Shown: positions 1 to 10,384 of the stretch, piece after piece
Layout of the letters: every line of letters starts with the position of its first letter
Position numbering within the stretch: the first letter of the stretch is position 1
Assembly: GCA_051294375.1 (NCBI GenBank)
Contig: CM119266.1
Span: forward strand, 3,093,812 to 3,157,811
Direction: 5' to 3'
Length of the DNA: 64,000 nt
Source of the DNA: Paraspadella gotoi
Taxonomy: Eukaryota; Chaetognatha
Notes under the pieces: model-generated
Database searches by the model: none
What the model was told of the DNA's origin: nothing
What the model saw: the letters and a program-made list of their open reading frames with translations, nothing else
Position numbers and translations under genes: made by a program

Positions 1-961
1 ATTATTCTTTTTTTAAACGATCCGCAGAAATTGTAACCAACAGCCAAGTAGATTGTGACAATACGCGGCTGAAACTAATTGTGTCGCTTAAACAACTACA
101 ACCAAAAGGAAAAGAAAAAAAAAAAAAGATTGAAAAAACATTTCGGCCCAGTAGTCGTTTCGACCAAAAGGGGGTGCAGTCGGGAGAGGGGGGCGTTGGA
201 TTGAGCGAGGCTGGAGGAAAAGAGGAGAGAGAAAACCAAAGCGTTTGAAATGCTGCCGTTAGGAGAGCAGGAAAGCAATGGGCACTAAAACAAAACAAAA
301 GGCAAGTTAAGTAAAGAGTGAAAACAATTAAGGAAGGCTGAAAAATATGAAATTGAGCTCTTCACAAAAAAGTGACTGAGAGAGAGACGTGCGCTTAAGA
401 GAGGACGTCGGTCATTTTGACTGGGACAGAAAAATTCGTAACCAAAACAAAAAAAAAAAAGAATTTTTTGAAACCGAAAATGAAAAGCATAATTAGGTCC
501 ATTTTGGCGTCTCTTTAGACGCCTAACCGCCGTCCCGCCCTCCCGCCAACAATAGTCTGTCACGGCGCAACCAATAGTCTCTCCTATTCTCTCCACGGTC
601 TACCCAACTAGATGACCATAGGCTAACACCCCATGTCGCATAACATGGCCTCCTAACCATAATAACCATGCCCCATGGTCTTCCTCCTATCTCTCGGTTA
701 CCCCCATCTTTTACCAGGTATTTCTCTCTCCCTCCCTTACCCCCTGTCCTTCGCCCCCCCTACTTAACCCCTATCTCTCGCCCTACCCTCCCCCCCCCAA
801 AAAAAAAATGTGGCTCCGACGGGAAAACGAGTTTTCTTGAAATATGAACCCATTGAAAAGTTGGACGTCGTTGTGCTCGCGGCCGTCGTCGGCGTCGCTT
901 TGGGCCAATGGACACTTTGAACAGTGTCACAAACTTTAGCGTTCGGCGTCGAGTTTTTCAC

Positions 962-1064
<103 letters not shown>

Positions 1065-1234
1065 CACGCGTTCGTCGTCATTATCATCGAGGCGACACTT
1101 CAGTCGCATTGCCAGCTTTAGTCCGACACTGACAGACTGTCACCTTTGTCATCAACATCATCGTCATCTTTAATCCTTTTGACGTTTCTCCGACTTAATT
1201 ATCGCTTGTAACCGGACGCATGGCGTCGATAACG

Positions 1235-1235
<1 letters not shown>

Positions 1236-1271
<36 letters not shown>
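1236..1271. repeat. (CGT)n microsatellite
   Basis: About 12 perfect copies of GTC/CGT. It is one of at least a dozen CpG-containing (ACG/CGT)n tracts in the window. Confidence 0.95.
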
Positions 1272-1659
1272 AATCCTTCTAGTCTTCCTTATCATCTCCA
1301 TTATCTCCGTCATAAATCAGCGCTACCATTGGCCGACTTCCCTCGCGCCATCAGCCAATGAGAAGTCGCCAATAAAATCTGAGCGATGAGACGAACCCGT
1401 AGCTTCGGACATCGCAGTCTGCCCCCAGCCCTCCCCTTCCTTCGCCCTTCAACCCTCATTGCAATCTCTGCCCCTTTAGACCCTTTAAACCCTTTGCCAT
1501 AAAATTCCTCCCCTTCACACCCTGCACTCCGCCCCATAGCCAGGTTCAAAGGTCGCAACTTCCAATCTCGATTCTAGGGTTAAACGCTTTCGCCTTAAAA
1601 TCATTCATCACATTTCGGCGGCAGAAGTCGACGGTGATTGGCTGAGGCGAGAGGGAAAC

Positions 1660-1830
1660 GCCGTAAACGGTTAACGTTATTGGTTACAGCATTAATGAAG
1701 TTAACTGTTACGCCATTGATGACGTTAACGGTTACCCAAATAACTTTTACATTTCAACCGTTAATAAAGTTAATGGTTTCGCCATTTGCGTTATCGGTGA
1801 TTCCGATTGGCGGTAATGCCTCAGTGCTTA
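1660..1830. repeat. degenerate ~24-bp tandem repeat with GTTAAC cores
   Basis: Units of roughly 24 bp recur with variation, each starting GGTTACNNCATT and ending in GTTAAC or a near match; about six or seven units can be followed. Two intact GTTAAC hexamers occur. Older and more decayed than the microsatellites around it. The 73-residue plus-strand ORF across it is judged a by-product. Confidence 0.55.
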
Positions 1831-2519
1831 GCTTAGCTTCGTTAGTGGTTCTCACGTGAACGTTAACAATTCCTCCATTTATAAAGTAAACGATTACAAG
1901 CAATGCTGCTAACAGTTATCCGTTTCGACTCAATGTAATAGATTTATGCCAACATTTTCGTAGTAACGACACAAGGCCGTTAAGCGTTCAACTTCCAACG
2001 TCGTGAACTTCTACTTTCAAGAGAGAAAACCATGACAGTGAACAATCCGTGACTAACGCGTCGACAAAGAAGGAAAAGCAAAGTTCTCAAAAATCGTTAT
2101 GGAAAAAACACGACGACGACAACGACTAATACAAAAGGGCCAACAACAACAACAACATAGACCACTACAGCAACAACAAAGACAATAACACTTTTTTTTA
2201 ACAGCAACAACAAAGACAACTAAAACAACGAAAGAGAGAACAGCAAAATCAAAAAACAACAACAACGTTTAGCCAAATATAGTGAGAGTTTTCATAAAAA
2301 CAACTTAAAATTTGTGAAAGAAATCTGAAAGAAATCAGTGCAATATTAACATTATTATTTTTCATTAATTCTAACAGAAACCTTATTTTACCTGAACTGC
2401 AAAGACGGGTCGTTCTAGCAGTTCAGATTTATTTTTTTTCAATCTGGGAAAATTCGAAAAAAAATGTTGAAGGAATACGAAATGATAATCCGCTTCGAAC
2501 TTGTTTTTCTTTCGAAGAA

Positions 2520-2551
<32 letters not shown>

Positions 2552-2561
2552 CGACGACGAC
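2520..2561. repeat. (GAC)n microsatellite
   Basis: About 14 copies of GAC/ACG with one GAT interruption. Confidence 0.95.
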
Positions 2562-3005
2562 AACTTCGAAAGATTGTGACGGGGACTGAAAAAGACAAAA
2601 AGAAACAAAAAGTTCGTTTTAATCCGAAGTCAAAATAGAAAAATCTCAGCTGTAGGAAGGCGATAAAAAAAGAGAGGGAGAGAGAGATATGACGGTGGAG
2701 AAAGAGAGAGAAAGAGAGAGAAAAAATCAACTAAGTATAAAGAAAATTGCGACAAATTTCCTAGGGTATATTATCCAATTTCTCTCTTTCTCGTTCTCTC
2801 TCTCTCGCGTTCAAATCAAATTTAAATCGTTAAATAAAAAATCATTTCATGTAGCTTCTTTCTTTATCACGTTACTCTCTCCCTCTCTGTCTCTAAACCC
2901 CAAGGGAGTATTTGGGAATTTCAAACAAACCTGGGATCAGAGTTAAGGTGACACACTTGAATGGCCCTCACTTGCCCCAGGCGGCCTCCAAACAAGCGAA
3001 CACCC

Positions 3006-3062
<57 letters not shown>

Positions 3063-3083
3063 AATCATCATCATCATCATCAT
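3006..3083. repeat. (CAT)n microsatellite
   Basis: About 25 copies of CAT/ATC with a single AAT interruption, followed by about 110 bp of decayed ATC-rich sequence. Produces false poly-His and poly-Met frames. Confidence 0.97.
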
Positions 3084-3285
3084 CCTCAAAATTATTTTAT
3101 TAATATCATCGTCATCATATTTAATATCGTTATCATAATCACTATCACTCTCATCATCATCATCACGTTCATAATTGTCATCATCATCTTCCATGGAAAC
3201 GTTCGATGTTGACAGGATTCACCTTAGCAACCGAGCGGAGCTGACCCCGGGAATCCCGGTAAGCGCAGGAAACTAGGCGACGAAG

Positions 3286-3315
3286 CGAGAGAGAGAGAGA
3301 GAGAGAGGGAGAGAA

Positions 3316-3373
<58 letters not shown>

Positions 3374-3440
3374 AGAGAAAGAGAGAGAGAGAGAGAAATA
3401 GAGAGAAAGAGAGAAAGAGAGAGAGAGAGAGAAAGAGAGA
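3286..3440. repeat. (GA)n microsatellite
   Basis: Purine-only tract of about 155 bp, mostly GA with occasional AAA or GGG interruptions. Confidence 0.97.
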
Positions 3441-4043
3441 ATGAGATAAAGTCCGTAACTTTTAATCAATTTCTGAGAAAACGCCGAAGATTAGCCTCGG
3501 AAGCTAAAGAAACAAAATGTTTTGTTTTTGTATAGGTTAGCCTAAAGTTAGTATACAAATATATTCAAATATATATAAAGTTGTTTATAAAAACGCCGTG
3601 ATATATAAAACTATAAAATACTATAAACGTTACTGATAAACGATAAAATGATTTTAAACTACTACTTTTGCTGCAAACTTTGGTTGTCCGATGTTTAAGG
3701 GTCTTTTGTTTGTCAAGTTTCATATTTCTAGACGCGAGATAAAAATCGAAAGCATTGCCTAATTCCCGGTATCCATTTAGTGCCATCTGTGTTTATTTTC
3801 CTAAAACGCCGAAAGATATTCTAGCGCTGCATGGAAAATAAATCTGGTTCGGTCAGAATTTCTGGGCGAAACTTATGGCGACGATAAGTGGATGCAACAG
3901 ATTTGAGTCAGCGACGCTTCCAGATTATTTTGCATTGCAATTTTTGTTTTCGCTAAAATCTAAATCTAAAAATCTAAATGGAATTTATTCTCTGTGATGA
4001 CTTTATACTTATTTACATCGTGAAAAATTATTGATTACTGACA

Positions 4044-4061
4044 GTTTTTTTTATTGGCAGA
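4044..4061 (+). promoter_or_regulatory. 3' splice-site-like sequence abutting first gene's start codon
   Basis: A run of nine T, then ATTGGCAG, then one A and the ATG at 4062. The same arrangement (pyrimidines, CAG, one base, ATG) precedes the paralogous gene at 4998. It could be a cis acceptor for an untranslated or coding upstream exon, or a trans-splice acceptor for a spliced leader. No donor exon or leader gene was identified. Confidence 0.5.
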
Positions 4062-4839
4062 ATGAGCTCTCACACGTTCGCCCGTGAATGTCTCCGCGTC
4101 TCACTATTTTTCTCATTCATCATATTCACTAACTGTTCGACTTATTCACCCAATGAGTCCAGATTCACTCCTACCCGAAGCGAAGGGAAAGTGGTGACAA
4201 CTTTAAAATCCAATGGAGTGAAGATGATGACGGTACGAAAGGAGCGGACAAGGAAAGGAGGTAAATCAGGGGACACTAATCTGTCTAACTCCCTTACAGC
4301 CTAATCTTATGCAAAAATAATTTTCTCAAGGCGAAGCAAAGAAAATCTCCGCAAAAACAACGGAGGGCTTCAGGGGAAAACTCCCATTGGTGTCACCTAT
4401 TTATTTTTCGCCAAATAGAAATGCCAGATTGCAGCGGATGCTTCTCAATGGCGTTTGCGATGACAGAAACGACTGCGATCCATTTCCGGCATTTTGGAGT
4501 ATCGTAAAAGACAAGCTTAATTTTTTCTGCTTCAAGAGACCTAAAGTTGTCGTCGGCCTACAATTTTACTCAAGGAGATACAATACGTATGCTGTCCACG
4601 AATTTGGAATAAAAGTCGCCAATCTCTCGTCCCAAAATATAAAGATCTTTGCAACGTCTTGGGTCGAGGTATCTCGGGTCACTGTCACTCATCAAAATGA
4701 AGAAAACGATAAGATTTTGAAGGCAGCCTTTATGATCCCTGTTGGAAATCAACGTCTGGCGGATTGTGTTGCTCTCGTTTGTCAGTCAATTCAACAGTAT
4801 TGTGGTATCTGGCGGTTTAGGTTTTGGGAAAAGATTTGA
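4062..4839 (+). CDS. secreted cysteine-containing protein, tandem copy 1 (unrecognised family)
   Basis: Two exons, 4062-4260 and 4331-4839, give a 235-residue protein. The intron is 70 bp (GTAAAT...TCTCAAG) and interrupts a codon after its first base (phase 1). Seen: residues 12-24 are hydrophobic after a short polar start (VSLFFSFIIFTNC), as in a signal peptide; exon 1 ends in a basic run, VRKERTRK, that fits a proprotein cleavage site. Exon 2 encodes a domain with cysteines in GVC-x6-C, FFCF, DCVALVC and YCG, plus the blocks KDKLNFFCF, VVVGLQFY, VANLS and ATSWVEV shared with the copy at 4998-9464. Homology to that copy extends upstream of 4387 to about 4335, which fixes the intron end and puts the true start in exon 1. 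I recognise no domain. Inference: secreted pre-pro-protein. No AATAAA is seen before the next gene 158 bp downstream. Confidence 0.68.
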
Positions 4840-4980
4840 AGAAAACCAGAAGCTGTCACAAGGAGTATATCTTTGTTTAACGCATTTATGTACATATGTT
4901 TTTGTCTCTTTTTTATCGCTGAATCATTCCATTGTGGTGTAAATAACAACTGCTCAGTGCTAACCATGTTTACGCGCCGA

Positions 4981-4997
4981 ATTTCTTTATCTACAGG
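4981..4997 (+). promoter_or_regulatory. 3' splice-site-like sequence abutting second gene's start codon
   Basis: ATTTCTTTATCTACAG is followed by one G and the ATG at 4998. It matches in position the acceptor-like sequence before the first paralogue. Only 158 bp separate it from the stop of copy 1, so any cis-spliced upstream exon and promoter would have to fit in that space or within copy 1. Confidence 0.5.
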
Positions 4998-7900
4998 ATG
5001 ACCATCGATATTCATTCCCCGTCTCACCGTAAACATTTCCGCTTATTTATTTTTTTCTCATTCGTAATTTTCACATCCGGTTTGACTTATTCACCCAACG
5101 AGTTCACGTTTACTCCCGCCCAAAGCGATGGAAAAGTGATGACAACTTTAAAATCCAATGGAGTGAAGATGATGATGGTACGAAAGGAGAGGACAAGGAA
5201 AGTAGGTAAAAAGAACTGATTCATCTGTGTGTCTGTCTTTCTGAAGATTGTGGCCGTTGAACCGTTGAACCGTTGAACCGTTGACAAGAAAAGGAGGTAA
5301 AAGAACTGATTCATTGTGTGTCTGTCTTTTTGAAGATTGTGCGTTGAACCGTTGAACCGTTGAACCGTTGAACCGTTAAAGTTGACAAGAAAAGGAGGTA
5401 AAAAGAACTGATTCATTTGTGTGTCTGTCTTTTTGAAGATTGTGGCCGTTGAACCGTTGAACCATTGAACCATTGAACCATTGAACCGTTGAACCGTTGA
5501 ACCGTTGAACCGTTGACAAGGAAAGGAGGTAAAATGAACTGATTCATCTGTGTGTCTGTCTTTTTGATGATTGTGGCCTACAAGGGTTAAGGGGTTCCTG
5601 GCTGAGGTTAGACAATTTTAAGGCCAAGCATGATGGAATTGGTTGAACCGTTTACTTAGGAGGCGGCCAGTGAGTGTCCACTAGCGCGGATTATAAATAC
5701 ATAACTTGAATTAAACCATCTCGAGTCCTCCTAATATTTTGGTTTTACCATTTTTTAATCTATTTAACTGATATCTGGACAATTTTAATCGCTAACCGAT
5801 TCCGTTCACGTCAAAACGTAACGAGGGTTAGAATCCAACATTGAAATCCCAGTCTCTCCGAGTTTGTCGTCTGCTTAAATCTCCGACTCGAGCGCGGCTT
5901 CTGATTGGTCGAAATCTGAGAATCCTGGATTTCGATTCGCGGATTTAAGTTTACTACTCCGACGTGAGGAGCGATACTCTTACTCCGTGAGCCAAGTTCG
6001 ATGATCCAAAAGAAAAATTTATTATTCAAAAAATACTAATCAAAATAAATAAATGATTATATCTTTTGATAGAAAAATCATTGACGTTTTTAAAATGTCA
6101 AAAATATGAGTTAAAATCGACTCAGAACATGCTCAAAATGAGCCCCTCCCAACTCAAGACAAACACGTCATCACTTGAAAGTTTTTCATCGCCGACCGAA
6201 TGACATCGCCCGAGAGCTGTGCCACTTTTTCCTGATGCAATGCTTCAATGCCGCCAACGTTGTTGGTTTCTTCCTCAAGACCTCAGAATTGACAAATACC
6301 CAAAAGAAAAAATCAAGTGGTGAAAGGTCCGGGGAATAACTAGGCTAGGGAAAGTTTTCTCTCCTCGAGATGACGCGGCCTTGAAATTTTTCCTGCAGAA
6401 AGTCGATTTAGTTTTTTGTACAGTGAACGGGAGAGCCATCTTGCTGGTAATACCAATTTCGCGAGGACGGGCGTCTCTTCGGGCCACACATGGTCCCTCA
6501 GCATTTCAAGATATGACTCCCCAGTAACAGTGGGTGGGCGTCCCTCTTCATCCTGCCTCCGGAGAGTCAAAATCAAACTGTCAACAAGTGTAGCCCAGAC
6601 CATCACCTTTATATCTCCTTGGAAGCGACAAGTCTCATCAGGATCCCAGGGAGCCCAGATACGATCGTTTTGTCGATTGGGAGGGGGATTCAAGCTTTTC
6701 ATCTGAGAAGATGATCTTCTGTTCAAAGCCTTCCTCCTTGGACAGAATCCATCTGCAGAATTAGCGGCGTTCTTCTTGATTCTGTGGAGTGAGCTTTTGC
6801 ACTCTCTTGCATTTGTAGGGTTTCCACCGCAAGTCTTTTCGTAGTATTCTCCTTGTGGTAGAAAAAAAGATGTTGAGATCCCGGGAGGCAGTGCGGAGAC
6901 TGTTTTTATCATTGTCCTCAAAGTATTCTTCCACGCGTTAAATATTTTCCGCAGTCCAAACGGTATTGCACTGAACGCTTTTGTCTGGCACAATGGAGCC
7001 CTTGTTCTGGAATCTCTTGACCAGACGCTGAAAGGCCATTCTTGCCGGAACTTTATGCTTGTTCTTGCACCTGAAGTGTACAATAAAGTCCCGTCGTAAC
7101 TGCATCGGTGTCTTCAAAGAGCAGTTGCAAATAATCCATTGCGCTTCGACTTCTGTAAATGGCGAGCTTTGCTGACTTTGCCATGTCGACATGTTGGGCG
7201 GAAAATTTGATTTGATGGCGTAAATGACCGATAAATCGATTGAAATCAATAGGTAAAACGTCCAACATTTTTCTTTTTAATTAAAAAAAACTGATCGAAT
7301 CTATCTTTCTCCAGTGAAGAATGGCAGTGATTTGTTTCGTATCATCGGATTTGACTCACAGGGTAAACCTCGAATTTTCTACTAACGAATATTACGTAAA
7401 AACATTTATTTCTTTATAGTTTGTAACTAGTCATAATAATAGTCATATTTAAAGTAGCTCATAATGCCGAAAGTTACAAAAAAATAAGTTAAAAATTACA
7501 CGTTAATCCAGTTATTGGATCGTCAAAACCTTTATCAAGCTCTGATTTACCTTTACTTCGTGACGTGCTTCAGGCATGTCTTTTCAAACAGGTGGTAATA
7601 TAGTTGTTTATCCAATATGATTATAACTGATAATTATTTTAATATATTGTTAATAAACTTTTTATTAATATTTAGCTAAATTTTATTTTTGGGTGACGAT
7701 TTAAGTAATATATTTATTAAAAGTTTCAAAAGTTGCGGTTTATCTCTCAATTTTTAAAAAATATGTGGTATTTATTTTAACTGAGGAAAGAGGGGAGAAG
7801 ACTGGATCTGTTTTTCTTAGAGTGACAAGTGAAATTATTGCGCTATACCGAAAAACCAATTCTTCTCTTGCTGTTATGAACGAAGATTCTGTTTGTCTAC

Positions 7901-9464
7901 GGACTTCTAAAGAATGGAATCTCACGACAGAGTTTCACCAAACTGCTAATTTCAAAGGCCAGAGAAAATGTTTTGATTATCGTTTGGATCATTTATTTGA
8001 TGTACTCCGCTGTGTTTGATTAAAAGCTGTGATGATGAAACCGTTGAATGTGATAGTAATTGCGAGGAAAAAGCGCGTATTGAGTGCTCTTGCCCATGGG
8101 AAAAAAAAAATTCCCAAGGCAGAACTGTCCTTCATCAAAGATCAAAGAGAACGAGTCGGTTATCTCGGTAAATTACAGCTCAGGCGCCTCGATCAACAAG
8201 AAACAAAATAAATAACATTTTTTGTCTTCATTTTAAAGTTTTAAGCATAATTTAATTATTTATTTAGTGGCGCTAATTCCTCCCATTTAGCTCAATTTTT
8301 CGGTTTTTTGGTATTTAGGAAAAACAGTTTTAATGTGGCAACGAATTTTATTGACAAGTAAGTCGGACATGTTTCGACTCTTATAGAGTTAGAGTCTTCA
8401 TTTTTGATAGAATAATTCATAATTTATAGAATTAAAACAATTTTATAATATCAATATTTTATGTTTTAAATCATAAAATCTGTCAATATTATTTTAATTT
8501 TAGCAATAATATATAAAAAAAATATTAATTAAAACCGACATCTTTAATTCCGTATATTGTTGATTTTTTTTGCATTTTTTGACTTTCGGTCGTATTATAA
8601 AGTGGCTTGGACGGGAAAACTGGGCGAGCGAATTTTAGTTTTTTATATCCTCGGTAATAAGTTTATATCTAAGTCAAAAAATCAAGAGGGCTCGAAGTTA
8701 TAATTTTCATGTCTTGTATTTATACTCCGAGCTAGTGTCCACTGTTCAAAGCCCTCATTGCCAATCTGTGCACCAGTTCCAGTTCAGCCTTTGACGAAAG
8801 TCAAGTTTACTGAATCTATAACTAATTCCAACTCTCGATTCCGTTTAAAGGCGTCACCCCGAAAATAATCCCCTCGGAGACAACCAAGGGATTTTTCGGA
8901 AAACTGCGATTGTCGTCGTCGACGTCGATGAATCAAAATTTAATTTCGAGGATGAATCGAATGCTGCGCGAGGGCGTCTGCTCCTCGAGCAGCCACTGCG
9001 TTACGCTACCGAATAATTGGTTCCTAAATAAGGATAAACTCGCGTTTTTTTGCTTCCTGCGGCCGAGAGTCATTGTCGGCCTGCAATTTTACCGACACGA
9101 TGCACACCTCGTCGATGAAGTCGGCATCAGAGTCGCCAATCTGTCGGCAAAGGAGATCACGAGTTTTGCCAATTCGTGGGCCGAGATATTTCGGGCCAAC
9201 GTTACCTATCGGGAGGAGAAGAGAGTGGAGGAGAAGAAAGAGGAAGTGGGAGAGGAAGTGGGAGAGGAAGAGATAGAGGAAGAGACAACTCACAAGGAAG
9301 CGTATGTCGAAATGGTCAGTCCAGTCTTTGTCATTCCCTTTGAAAAGAGAAATCCGACTGACTGCGTCGGTCTCGCTTGTCGCTCAACCGAATTTTGCGG
9401 GTTCAGGATGACAAAGTGGTGGGAAATGACAGAGGAAGAGGAAGTGAGGGGGGGGAGTGAGTGA
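4998..9464 (+). CDS. secreted cysteine-containing protein, tandem copy 2
   Basis: Exon 1 is 4998-5205 and exon 2 is 8851-9464. The donor (TAG|GTAAAA) and acceptor (GTTTAAAG|GCG) are both phase 1, as in copy 1, giving a protein of 273 residues. Exon 1 has a hydrophobic segment (LFIFFSFVIFTSGLTYS) and ends VRKERTRK; its last ~80 bases are about 93% identical to copy 1. Exon 2 shares ETTKGFFGKL, GVC-x5-C, KDKLAFFCF, VIVGLQFY, GIRVANLS, FANSWAEI and DCVGLAC with copy 1 at roughly half the residues. Odd points: the intron is 3,645 bp against 70 bp and holds a minisatellite, a mariner corpse and another decayed element; a Glu-rich stretch (about residues 162-184) and an acidic C-terminus come from purine-repeat DNA and are absent from copy 1. 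The alternative is that exon 1 belongs to a broken third copy and exon 2 to a gene with an unseen first exon. Confidence 0.6.
5187..5580 (+). repeat. nested minisatellite carrying copies of a splice donor
   Basis: A composite unit of 85-125 bp recurs four times. Each copy reads GACAAGGAAAGGAGGTAAAA-like, then AGAACTGATTCAT, GTGTGTCTGTCTTT, TGAAGATTGTG, and (except the last) an array of the 8-mer GTTGAACC (3-9 copies, some CATTGAAC). The first unit is the real 3' end of exon 1 with its 5' splice site at 5205/5206, so the array began by duplicating the exon end and donor. It lies at the start of the long intron of copy 2. Confidence 0.85.
6125..7250 (-). mobile_element. decayed mariner-like (IS630/Tc1/mariner) transposase pseudogene
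   Basis: Read on the minus strand, several frames together give a mariner-type transposase. The N-terminal helix-turn-helix region (about 7200-6940) contains PFTEVEAQWIICNC and ARMAFQRLVKRFQNKGSI, then VWTAENI. The catalytic blocks follow in different frames: IIFSDEK near 6700, IWAPWDPDETCRF and VMVWA near 6620-6670, TVTGESYLEMLRDHVWPE near 6490, YYQQDGSPVH near 6430, and YSPDLSPLDFFFW near 6315. The three acidic residues are therefore recognisable, with the third an Asp. At least three frameshifts make it inactive. I could not find convincing terminal inverted repeats. It lies antisense in the long intron of the secreted-protein gene. Confidence 0.82.
7765..8217 (+). pseudogene. frameshifted Cys-rich ORF resembling a protein common in invertebrate repeats
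   Basis: Two plus-strand ORF pieces plus a third frame give a continuous-looking sequence. It begins with a segment ending CFDYRLDHLFDVLRC, continues in the next frame as IKSCDDETVECDSNCEEK and ARIECSCPWEKK, and after a slip in an A9 run at about 8100-8110 continues as IPKAELSFIKDQRERVGYL and GKLQLRRLDQQETK before a stop. The pattern (LFD...C, CSCP.E.K.P, F..DQR) resembles a repeat-associated protein of unknown function that I recall from several invertebrate genomes; I give no database name. Two frameshifts imply it is dead. It lies inside the long intron of copy 2. Confidence 0.45.
8275..8850. other. 3' part of long intron, no feature
   Basis: AT-rich single-copy sequence running up to the acceptor at 8850. 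No further transposon or gene could be seen. Confidence 0.5.
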
Positions 9465-9589
9465 GTGTCATTATGATTGGAAAGTGAAAGGAACCGAAGT
9501 GTATTGGCGATGGAGGGAAATTATTCTTGAGATATGCGAGCTATCACTGCTAAGCTCATCAAGTTAGAGTAATTGTCTCATGTGTAAAT

Positions 9590-9595
9590 ATTAAA
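9590..9595 (+). terminator. polyadenylation signal ATTAAA for copy 2
   Basis: A common AATAAA variant, about 125 bp after the stop codon of copy 2. No equivalent is seen between copy 1 and copy 2. Confidence 0.4.
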
Positions 9596-10022
9596 GATAA
9601 AATCTGGAAAGTTGCAATGTCAATTACGAATTATCTATTTCAGTATTTTTCCTTTTGTTGGTTAAGCAATTTTGAACTTATTTTCGACATTGTGGTGATA
9701 CGTCGTTTTTGAACTATTGTTTCTGTATTTTAGTTTTTGATTATAACATAATGTGTCAGTTAAAATACTTTAAAAAATGAAATGATTGAAGGTTGAAAAG
9801 TGATTAAAATAATGAAAAACAACAATACAGAAGGAAGTACATACATACATACATAGATGTAGAAAGAAAAAAGTTTAAAAAGTTAAAAGTAATGAAAGAA
9901 AATGTTTTGAAACCTCGAGGTTTCGCCGAAAGGAGAGAGAAATAAAAAAGAACAAAAATTAAAAATCGATAAATTTTCTTTCTTCCTTTTTTTTTTAATT
10001 CTTTTTCATTAATTTTATCCAG

Positions 10023-10185
10023 ATTTGAATTTTATTTTCTCGCGAGGAAGATAATTAGCGACGCGTCGGGGGAAATCAGAAGGTGCGCGGAAGTGTCCCA
10101 TCAGTTCTTATCAAAAATTAGCAGCAAAGTCACAGTGTGGCTTGGCAGTCAAGTTACAGTGCGAGTATACAAGGGCTTACAATAA
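10023..10185 (+). CDS. possible isolated terminal exon
   Basis: A good acceptor (long T tract, then TTTTATCCAG) is followed by an open frame of 53 codons to TAA, containing SDASGEIRRCAEVSHQF and SKVTVWLGSQVTVRVYKGL. I recognise no family and no upstream exon in the right phase was found. It could be the last exon of an unseen gene or chance. Confidence 0.2.
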
Positions 10186-10384
10186 GGACAATGTCAATGA
10201 CATTAATGTTAACAATATGGAAGTCGATGCCGAGAGTCCGTTGCACAAAAGTGTAAAAACTTTGGATCTGAGACCATCCCCGGACACTACTGGATCCCCG
10301 ACACTACTGGTCCCGTTCCGCACTCTCTGTGCATTAGCTCGGCAAGCAAGATAAAGGCAACAACAAGACTGCATTCTGACTAAT

